Assembly (NCBI GenBank): GCA_946055125.1
Contig: CAMGFF010000159.1
Coordinates: forward strand, 1 to 5,759
DNA length: 5,759 nt
Origin: an uncultured Prevotellaceae bacterium
Lineage (GTDB): Bacteria; Bacteroidota; Bacteroidia; Bacteroidales; Muribaculaceae
Direction: 5' to 3'
The translations under genes and the position numbers were made by a program. Below, in pieces: positions 1 through 5,759 of this stretch; within the stretch, counting starts at the first letter, position 1, and each line of letters opens with the position of its first letter. The notes under the pieces are model-generated. The model saw only the letters and a list, made by a program, of their open reading frames with translations, had not been told where the DNA came from and did no database searches.

Positions 1-82
1 ACGCTGCATAACCAAACAACCAGAAAAAGTATCTAAACACTTTAACAAATCCTAATATTTAACCTTTATTTAACTAACTATT
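1..82 (+). promoter_or_regulatory. A/T-rich leader upstream of susC; no clear promoter
   Basis: This is the only non-coding sequence before susC and it is strikingly A/T-rich compared with the GC-rich genes that follow. It contains no TTTG, so neither the -33 (TTTG) nor the -7 (TAnnTTTG) element of the Bacteroidales primary sigma factor can be placed; the promoter is probably upstream of the window or diverges from consensus. There is no purine-rich Shine-Dalgarno sequence before the susC ATG, as is usual in this phylum, where A/T-rich unstructured leaders favour initiation. An in-frame TAA at 71-73 closes the susC frame upstream. No end of an upstream gene is recognisable. The call as a 5' untranslated or regulatory leader is inference from position. 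Confidence 0.4.
41..74 (+). repeat. Three direct copies of TTTAAC in the susC leader
   Basis: TTTAAC occurs at 41-46, 58-63 and 69-74. The last two are part of a longer identical 8-mer, TATTTAAC, at 56-63 and 67-74, whose starts are 11 bp apart, about one helical turn. This could be a direct-repeat binding site for a regulator, or chance similarity in very A/T-rich DNA. The copies themselves are certain; any function is not. Confidence 0.35.
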
Positions 83-3000
83 ATGTGCAATTTGCGAACT
101 AATTTGCTGAAATTGTGCTTATCGGTAGCGTTGCTATCGGGATTCTCCGTATCGGCTCTCACGGCCGATGCCGCCTCTCCGGCTGCCGCACCGCAACAGC
201 ATACTGATGGCGCGATTACAGGCGTTGTACTCGACCACACCGGCGAGCCGGTGATTGGCGCTACTGTGACGATTAAAGGCACAAACAAGGCTACTGCCAC
301 CGGTATCGACGGCGACTTCATGCTGAAGGCTCCCAAGGGCAGCACCGTGGTTGTGAATTACCTGGGCTACGACGAGGCCTCTCTCGTGTTCAACGGCGAG
401 CCACTCACTTTCAACCTCAAGGAATCGAAGTTCCAGCTCGAGGAAGTGGTGGTGACCGCCCTGGGCATCAAGCGCTCGGAGAAGGCGCTGAGCTACAATG
501 TGCAGAAGGTGGGCAACGAAGACCTCACCACCGTGAAGAACACCAACTTCATGAACTCGCTTGCCGGCAAGGTGGCCGGTGTGAACATCAATGCCTCATC
601 GGCCGGTATGGGTGGCGCCACCCGCGTGGTGATGCGCGGCCCCAAGTCGATCAACCAGAGCAACCAGTGCCTCTATGTGGTGGATGGTGTGCCTATCAAC
701 AACCACAACAATGGCGAGACCGGAAGCATCTACTCGGAGCAGCCGGGCAGTGAGGGCATTGCCGACATCAACCCCGAGGACATCGAGTCGATTAGCGTGC
801 TCAGCGGCCCCTCGGCAGCCGCGCTCTATGGCTCGGCAGCCGCTCAGGGTGTAATCATGATCACCACCAAGAAGGGCGCTGAGGGAAAGGTGTCGGTGGC
901 TATCTCCAACAGCACACAGTTCTCCTCGCCGTTCAAGATGCCTGAGTTCCAGAATGAGTACCCCAACCGCCCCGGCGAAATCCGCTCCTGGGGTGAGAAA
1001 GGCACCTCGGAATACACCGGCTACGACCCGGCCGACTTCTTCAACACCGGCAGCAACGTGCAGAACAACGTGTCGCTCACCGTGGGCAACCAGAAGAACC
1101 AGTCGTATATCTCTATCGGCACGACCAATGCCAAGGGTATAATTCCCAACAACAAGTATAACCGCTACAACTTCACATTCCGCAACACCACTTCGTTCCT
1201 CGACGACAAGCTCACCCTCGACGTGGGCCTGAACTACATCAACCAGAACGACTGCAACCTAATGTCGCAGGGCCAGTATTTCAACCCGCTCGTAGCGCTC
1301 TACCTCTTCCCTCGCGGCGAAAGCTTCGACGCCATTCGCACATTTGAAGTCTACGACCAGGCTCGCGGAATTTATGTGCAGAACTGGAACTTCGGCGACG
1401 CCCTGCAGATGCAGAACCCCTACTGGGTGGCTAAGCGCATGAACCGCACCAACAACAAGCACCGCTACATGGCCAATGCCAGCCTGAAATACAAAATCTT
1501 CGACTGGCTCGACGTGGCAGGCCGCATTCGCTTCGACCGCACCAACAACAAATTCGAGGACAAGCGCTACGCCTCCACCATCAACCTCTTCGCCCACAGC
1601 GACTATGGCTTCTACAAATACTACAACAGCGCCGACCAGAGCCTCTACGGCGACTTGATGGTGAACGTGAACAAGACCCTTGGCAACTTCTCGATTGGCG
1701 CCAACGTGGGTGGCTCGTTCTCGCGCACCCAATATGACGAGGGTGGATTCCAGGGTGGCCTACGCGCTCCATCGAACATCTTCACACCCAATGCCATCGA
1801 CTATGCGGCAGCCTCCAACGACAACCGCCCCATCTTCGCGCTCAACAAGCACTTCATCAACTCGCTCTTCGCCAACGTGGAGCTGGGCTGGCGCAGCATG
1901 GTCTACCTCACCCTCACCGGCCGTAACGACTGGGACTCGGCTCTCGACGGCACAAAGAACGAGTCGTTCTTCTATCCCTCGGTGGGTGTCTCGGCCATCA
2001 TCTCCCAAATTGTGAAGCTGCCCAAGCAGATAAGCTACCTCAAGGTGCGCGGCTCGTGGGCCTCGGTGGGCTCGGCTATCAGCCCCAACATCACCTCGAA
2101 GTGGCGCTATGAGTATAACCCCGCATCGCAGAGCTACGAAACCGTGACCTACAAGTTCCCCGAGACTTTCTACCCCGAGCGCACCGACTCTTGGGAGGCA
2201 GGTATCACTGCCCGCTTCTTCGACAGCTCGCTCACCTTCGACCTGACTTTCTACCAGTCGAACACCCGCAAGCAGACCTTCCTCCGCGCTATCACCGCCG
2301 GCGAGGGCTACAGCAATGAGTATGTGCAGACGGGTAACGTGCGCAACCGTGGTATAGAGCTCTCTATTGGCTACAACAAGACCTGGGGCGACTTCACTTG
2401 GAACAGCAGCCTCACCTACAGCATGAACCGCAACAAGATTATCGAGCTCCTCGACGACGAGGACGAGGTAATCAACATGGGCGGACTCAATGGAGCCAAC
2501 ATCATCCTCAAGAAGGGCGGAACTATGGGCGACCTCTACACCTATACCGACTTTAAGCGCGACAACGAAGGCAACATCGCCCTCGACGCAAGCGGAAATG
2601 TGATTCGCGAGACGCTCAGCAACCCCGAGTATCGCGGCAACGTGCTGCCTAAGGGCAACATAGGCTTCTCCAACGACTTCACCTGGAAGGGCATCAAGCT
2701 CGGCTTCCTCGTCAGCGCCCGCCTGGGCGGCATAGTGATGAGCCAGACTCAGGCCATACTCGACTACTACGGCGTGTCGCAGGCCTCGGCCGACGCGCGT
2801 GTCACCGGCATACCCGTCAACACCGGCTATGTGCCTGCCGAGCAATACTACTCGGTGGTGGGCGGCGACAACCCCATTTGGTCGGAGTATATCTACAGCG
2901 GCACCAACGTGCGCCTGCAAGAGGCTCACATTGGCTACTCCATTCCCCGCAAGCTGCTCCACGGCATGAACCTCTCGGTGGGCTTAACGGCCAGCAACCT

Positions 3001-3133
3001 CTTCATGATCTACTGCAAGGCGCCCTTCGACCCCGAGTCGACCGGCTCTACTGGCACATTCTACCAGGGTTTCGACTACTTCATGCAGCCAAGCCTCCGC
3101 AACATCGGTTTCAACGTAAAACTGCAATTCTAA
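83..3133 (+). CDS. SusC/RagA-family TonB-linked outer-membrane glycan transporter
   Basis: This 1016-residue protein is a SusC-like TonB-dependent transporter that imports glycans across the outer membrane together with its SusD lid. In order: a Sec signal peptide (about 1-30, probable cleavage near ADA/A); an Ala/Pro-rich linker; a carboxypeptidase-D-regulatory-like beta-sandwich (about 44-113, with GVVLDHTGEPVIGATV); the TonB-box-like EEVVVTALG (120-128); a plug domain with RVVMRG (181-186), LYVVDGVPINN (197-207) and AAALYGSAAAQGVI (245-258); then a 22-strand-type barrel ending in Phe1016. The barrel carries family motifs such as RNDWDS and FFYPSVGVS near 613-635. Length is typical. There is no N-terminal STN domain, so it is probably a transporter only and not a sigma/anti-sigma signalling receptor. 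ATG 83 is the only Met before residue 80 and is needed for the signal peptide; TAA 71-73 lies in frame just upstream. It lies 12 nt from susD. The specific substrate, probably N-glycan, is inferred from the GH18 neighbour. Confidence 0.96.
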   Translation: MCNLRTNLLKLCLSVALLSGFSVSALTADAASPAAAPQQHTDGAITGVVLDHTGEPVIGATVTIKGTNKATATGIDGDFMLKAPKGSTVVVNYLGYDEASLVFNGEPLTFNLKESKFQLEEVVVTALGIKRSEKALSYNVQKVGNEDLTTVKNTNFMNSLAGKVAGVNINASSAGMGGATRVVMRGPKSINQSNQCLYVVDGVPINNHNNGETGSIYSEQPGSEGIADINPEDIESISVLSGPSAAALYGSAAAQGVIMITTKKGAEGKVSVAISNSTQFSSPFKMPEFQNEYPNRPGEIRSWGEKGTSEYTGYDPADFFNTGSNVQNNVSLTVGNQKNQSYISIGTTNAKGIIPNNKYNRYNFTFRNTTSFLDDKLTLDVGLNYINQNDCNLMSQGQYFNPLVALYLFPRGESFDAIRTFEVYDQARGIYVQNWNFGDALQMQNPYWVAKRMNRTNNKHRYMANASLKYKIFDWLDVAGRIRFDRTNNKFEDKRYASTINLFAHSDYGFYKYYNSADQSLYGDLMVNVNKTLGNFSIGANVGGSFSRTQYDEGGFQGGLRAPSNIFTPNAIDYAAASNDNRPIFALNKHFINSLFANVELGWRSMVYLTLTGRNDWDSALDGTKNESFFYPSVGVSAIISQIVKLPKQISYLKVRGSWASVGSAISPNITSKWRYEYNPASQSYETVTYKFPETFYPERTDSWEAGITARFFDSSLTFDLTFYQSNTRKQTFLRAITAGEGYSNEYVQTGNVRNRGIELSIGYNKTWGDFTWNSSLTYSMNRNKIIELLDDEDEVINMGGLNGANIILKKGGTMGDLYTYTDFKRDNEGNIALDASGNVIRETLSNPEYRGNVLPKGNIGFSNDFTWKGIKLGFLVSARLGGIVMSQTQAILDYYGVSQASADARVTGIPVNTGYVPAEQYYSVVGGDNPIWSEYIYSGTNVRLQEAHIGYSIPRKLLHGMNLSVGLTASNLFMIYCKAPFDPESTGSTGTFYQGFDYFMQPSLRNIGFNVKLQF

Positions 3134-3145
3134 TTCCTAAAAGCA

Positions 3146-4705
3146 ATGAAAGAAATGAAAAAGACAAATATAATGAAGAAGCTCTCCATGGGCTCGGTGA
3201 TGGCCGCCGCTCTTGCCCTCACCGCTTGCACCACCGGCTTTGAGGAGGCCAACCGCCCCGGCGAGGAGGTCTCGGCCGAGGAGCTCTCGCGCGACAACTA
3301 CAATACCGGCTCTTTCCTCGTGCAGATGCAGAATGAGGCTTTCCCCGAGCAGGAGAACACCTACCAGATGAACCAGGACCTCATTGGCAACTACCTGGGC
3401 CGATTCATGACCTACGCCAACAATGGCTTCGCCGGCAGCAACTTCGCCAAGATGAATGCCCCGGTGGGTTGGGTGCGCTACCCCTTTGCCGACAGTATGC
3501 CCAAGGTAGTGTCGGCTTTCAAGGAGATTGAGCGCCTTGGTGGCACCGAGAGCCTTGGCTACGCATGGGCACTCGTGCTGCGTGCCCAGTCGTTCCTCCG
3601 CCTCAGCGACATGTATGGCCCTATGCCCATCGGCGCTGAGGACGACCCCAATGCCTATTCCTCGGTTGAGAAAATCTACAGCAGCCTTATCGCCGACCTC
3701 GACCGTGCCATCGAGATTATGAATGGCATGATTCAGGCCAATGGCGGCTCGCTCACACAATTCAAGGACAGCGACAAGGTGTATGGCGGCAACTTCGTGC
3801 AGTGGCTCAAGTTTGCCAACTCGCTCAAGCTCCGCATGGCAGTGCGCATGCGCTTCGCAGCCCCCGACCTGGCCAAGCGCTATGGCGAGGAGGCTGTGGC
3901 CGCCGGCGTTATCACCAGCAATGCCGACAACTGCGACATCGACTACTCGCCCAACGGCCAGTGGAAGACCTCGGTTGAGTGGGGCGACAGCCGCGCCTGC
4001 GCCGACATTGAGAGCTACATGACCGGCTATGGCGACAACCGCCTGAGCAAGTATTTCCAGGCCACTGCCACTCCGGGCTCTCGCGCCATCATTGGCTGCC
4101 GCGCCGGTGCCAACATCGGCAACAAGACCGTGGCCGACGCTATCTACTCGGCCGCCAACGTGGAGCGCGACACTCCGGGAATGTGGATGACCGCCGCCGA
4201 GATGACGTTCTGCCGCGCCGAGGGCGCCCTCGCCGGCTGGAGCGGAATGGGCGGAACTGTGGAGTCGCTCTACAATGAGGCCATCACGCTCTCCTTCGAG
4301 CAGTGGGGCGCAAGCGGAGCCGATGCCTATATCAACAACAACACAGCCACTCCGGCCGACTATGTGGACGCCGACGGCGGCTATGGTGGCTCGCATGGCA
4401 AGATGACATCGATCACCGTGAAGTGGGACAACGCAGCCAGCGCCGAGGAGCAGCTCGAGCGCCTCATCGTGCAGAAGTGGATTGCCCTCTTCCCCGACGG
4501 ACAGGAGGCCTGGCGCGAGATTCGTCGTACGGGCTATCCCAAGGTGTTCCCTGTGGCTCAATCCACTGCCTACAGCATCGAGGTGCCCAACCGCATCCCA
4601 TTCGACTACACCGAGCCGGTGAACAACCCCGCCAACTATGCCAAGGCCGTGGCCCTGCTCGGCGGCAACGACGACTATGCGACCAAGCTCTGGTGGCAGA
4701 GATAA
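3146..4705 (+). CDS. SusD/RagB-like surface glycan-binding lipoprotein
   Basis: This 519-residue SusD-like lipoprotein would bind oligosaccharide at the cell surface and act as the hinged lid of the SusC barrel. The signal peptide ends in the lipobox LTAC (25-28), so Cys28 would be lipidated; acidic residues at 33-34 and 40-41 fit a Bacteroidota surface-export signal. An alpha-helical TPR-type scaffold follows, with YQMNQDLIGNYLGRFM (73-88), LRAQSFLRLSDMYGPMPI (145-162), YSSLIADLDRAI (178-189) and FVQWLKFANSLKLRMAVRM (217-235). The C-terminal signature ERLIVQKWIALFPDGQEAW (438-456) and the terminal TKLWW are characteristic of the SusD-like branch that begins CxxxFEExN. Length is normal. The start is uncertain: ATGs at 3146, 3155 and 3173 all precede the hydrophobic core, and the 3173 start gives a compact 18-residue lipoprotein signal. 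The longest frame is listed. It lies 12 nt after susC and 43 nt before the GH18 gene, implying one operon. Ligand is inferred, not visible. Confidence 0.95.
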   Translation: MKEMKKTNIMKKLSMGSVMAAALALTACTTGFEEANRPGEEVSAEELSRDNYNTGSFLVQMQNEAFPEQENTYQMNQDLIGNYLGRFMTYANNGFAGSNFAKMNAPVGWVRYPFADSMPKVVSAFKEIERLGGTESLGYAWALVLRAQSFLRLSDMYGPMPIGAEDDPNAYSSVEKIYSSLIADLDRAIEIMNGMIQANGGSLTQFKDSDKVYGGNFVQWLKFANSLKLRMAVRMRFAAPDLAKRYGEEAVAAGVITSNADNCDIDYSPNGQWKTSVEWGDSRACADIESYMTGYGDNRLSKYFQATATPGSRAIIGCRAGANIGNKTVADAIYSAANVERDTPGMWMTAAEMTFCRAEGALAGWSGMGGTVESLYNEAITLSFEQWGASGADAYINNNTATPADYVDADGGYGGSHGKMTSITVKWDNAASAEEQLERLIVQKWIALFPDGQEAWREIRRTGYPKVFPVAQSTAYSIEVPNRIPFDYTEPVNNPANYAKAVALLGGNDDYATKLWWQR

Positions 4706-4748
4706 TGTGTTTTCCGATTAATTTCTCAATACTAACGACAATAAGAAA
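4706..4748 (+). other. 43-nt A/T-rich spacer between susD and the GH18 gene
   Basis: The spacer is A/T-rich and ends in an A-rich run (AATAAGAAA) directly before the GH18 ATG, a typical Bacteroidales initiation context. I see no stem-loop followed by a T-tract and no TAnnTTTG promoter element, so read-through from susD is the simplest reading. Confidence 0.5.
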
Positions 4749-5759
4749 ATGAAAAATATAAAATCATTATTGCTCATGCTGGCTGGCTCGGCCACGCTCC
4801 TCTCGGCCTGCACCGATGTGGAAATCAAAGACCCTGAGAACCTCACCGTGCCCGAGCGCTCGGAGGCCTACTATGCCCAGCTTCGCGAATATAAAAAGAC
4901 CGACCACGAAGTGGCCTTCGGCTGGTTTGGCAACTGGGTGGGCACCGGCGCCTCACTCGAGAACTCGCTCCGCGCCCTGCCCGACAGCGTCGACTTCGTG
5001 TCGATTTGGGGCAACTGGAAGAACCCCTCACCCGAGAAAATCGCCGACCGTGAATATGTGCGCACCGTGAAGGGCACCCGCACCTTGGTGTGCTTCATAG
5101 TGCAAGGAGTGGGCGACGGTATCACTCCCACAGGCGAGGATGCCGAGAAATACTGGAACTTCGACCCCACCAATGAGGCAAGCCTCCACGCTGCCATCGA
5201 GAAGTATGCCAACGCCATTGCCGACTCGGTGGAGCTTTACGGCTACGACGGCTTCGACTACGACTATGAGCCCAATTATGGCCACAGCGGCAACATCACC
5301 GGCAACCCCACGACCGAGAAAATATTCGTCGAGACACTGGCAAAGCGCTTCGGCCCCAAGTCGGGCACCGACAAGATGCTCGTGATCGACGGTGAGCCGC
5401 AGACCATCGCCAGCGAGCTTGGCACTTGCTTCGACTACTTCATCGTGCAGGCCTACAACTGCCGTGGCGACTACGACCTCGACGACCGCCTCGCCAGCAC
5501 CATCAGCAACTTCGATGGTGTGCTCAGCGCCGAGGAAGTGGCGAAGAAGTACATCGTGTGTGAGAACTTCGAGAACTATGCCGCTGCCGGAGGCGTGACC
5601 TTCACCGACCGCTATGGCAACACCATGATGAGCCTCGAGGGAATGGCACGCTGGACGCCCATCGTCGATGGCAAGAAGGTGCGCAAGGGCGGAATTGGCA
5701 CCTACCACATGGAGTATGAGTACAACGCCGGCAAGCAGCCGTCATATCCAGCTCTGCGC
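4749..5759 (+). CDS. GH18 lipoprotein, BT1044-like endo-beta-N-acetylglucosaminidase (3' partial)
   Basis: The frame is open for 337 codons to the window edge with no stop. The predicted product hydrolyses the GlcNAc-beta-1,4-GlcNAc core of N-glycans, leaving one GlcNAc on the protein. A lipoprotein signal ends in the lipobox LSAC (18-21), followed by Asp23 and Glu25, suggesting the outer surface. The TIM barrel shows FGWFGNW (58-63 region, first strand), SVDFVSIWG (80-88), LVCFIVQG (113-120), the full GH18 motif DxxDxDxE as DGFDYDYE (167-174, bases 5247-5270), FIVQAYN (231-237) and a last strand GGIGTYHMEYEY (314-325). Glu174 would be the acid and Asp172 would orient the substrate N-acetyl group; Tyr236 is a candidate oxazoline-stabilising residue. 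The family runs slightly beyond this point, so probably only a short C-terminal helix is missing. Alternatives are a GH18 chitinase or a binding-only paralogue; the intact motif argues against the second. The split between complex and high-mannose N-glycan as substrate cannot be read from the sequence. Confidence 0.9.
   Translation, partial: MKNIKSLLLMLAGSATLLSACTDVEIKDPENLTVPERSEAYYAQLREYKKTDHEVAFGWFGNWVGTGASLENSLRALPDSVDFVSIWGNWKNPSPEKIADREYVRTVKGTRTLVCFIVQGVGDGITPTGEDAEKYWNFDPTNEASLHAAIEKYANAIADSVELYGYDGFDYDYEPNYGHSGNITGNPTTEKIFVETLAKRFGPKSGTDKMLVIDGEPQTIASELGTCFDYFIVQAYNCRGDYDLDDRLASTISNFDGVLSAEEVAKKYIVCENFENYAAAGGVTFTDRYGNTMMSLEGMARWTPIVDGKKVRKGGIGTYHMEYEYNAGKQPSYPALR

Noticed and set aside
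53..68. TAATATTTA and TAACCTTTA as possible -7 promoter elements
   Set aside because: Both have the wrong spacing and lack the final G of TAnnTTTG, and no TTTG is present at the -33 distance.
2446..2468. Acidic cluster LLDDEDEV in SusC as a possible metal-binding loop
   Set aside because: It falls at a turn after the conserved NRNKIIEL strand, a variable periplasmic-turn position in SusC proteins, and does not match an EF-hand or other defined metal motif.
1760..2962. 400-codon open frame on the - strand inside susC
   Set aside because: Same cause: a composition shadow lying wholly within a conserved barrel-coding region, with Ala/Val/Gly/His-rich translation and no family features.
2878..3243. 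121-codon + strand frame bridging the susC-susD junction
   Set aside because: It is a frame shadow of the two genes, with an Arg/His/Pro-rich translation and no initiation context; both real frames are intact here.
3137..4561. 474-codon open frame on the - strand opposite susD
   Set aside because: It mirrors susD's strong G/C third-position bias, which removes stops on the opposite strand. The product is a low-complexity mix rich in Ala, Val, Gly, Leu and His with no signal peptide or recognisable domain, while susD is unmistakable.
4706..4748. Possible terminator between susD and the GH18 gene
   Set aside because: No inverted repeat forms a stable stem before a T-tract; the TGTGTTTTCC stretch lacks a preceding GC-rich hairpin.
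5028..5708. 226-codon open frame on the - strand opposite the GH18 gene
   Set aside because: It overlaps the GH18 catalytic region completely, including the DxxDxDxE codons, and has the same Ala/Val/Gly-rich shadow composition.

Overview
The window holds most of one polysaccharide utilization locus (PUL) transcription unit from a member of the Bacteroidota, order Bacteroidales. All genes lie on the + strand: a SusC-like TonB-dependent outer-membrane transporter (83-3133), a SusD-like surface glycan-binding lipoprotein (3146-4705), and a GH18 lipoprotein of the BT1044-like endo-beta-N-acetylglucosaminidase type (4749 to the window end, no stop reached). The taxon call rests on the SusC/SusD pair, which is diagnostic of this phylum, on lipoprotein signals followed by acidic residues, and on A/T-rich rather than Shine-Dalgarno-type sequence before the starts. 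The coding DNA is GC-rich with a strong preference for C or G at third positions. That would suit a gut Muribaculaceae-like or other GC-rich Bacteroidales genome, but the genus cannot be fixed from this sequence.

Layout: 1-82 is an A/T-rich leader with no convincing Bacteroidales promoter but with a TTTAAC motif repeated three times. susC follows, then a 12-nt spacer, susD, a 43-nt A/T-rich spacer without a visible terminator, and the GH18 gene. The tight same-strand packing implies co-transcription. No mobile element, tRNA, rRNA or CRISPR array was seen, and there is no gene-free stretch longer than 82 bases.

Inferred joint role: the GH18 lipoprotein on the cell surface would cut the GlcNAc-beta-1,4-GlcNAc core of host or dietary N-glycans. 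SusD would capture the released glycan and close over the SusC barrel, which would import it into the periplasm using TonB energy. The gene order SusC-SusD-GH18 matches the B. thetaiotaomicron BT1042-BT1043-BT1044 neighbourhood as I recall it. The exosidases, accessory binding proteins and regulator expected in such a locus would lie outside the window.

I see a well-formed PUL core of a known kind, not a clearly undescribed system. The main points for follow-up are the intact GH18 active site, the leader repeats, the uncertain susD start and the composition change at the gene 5' ends.
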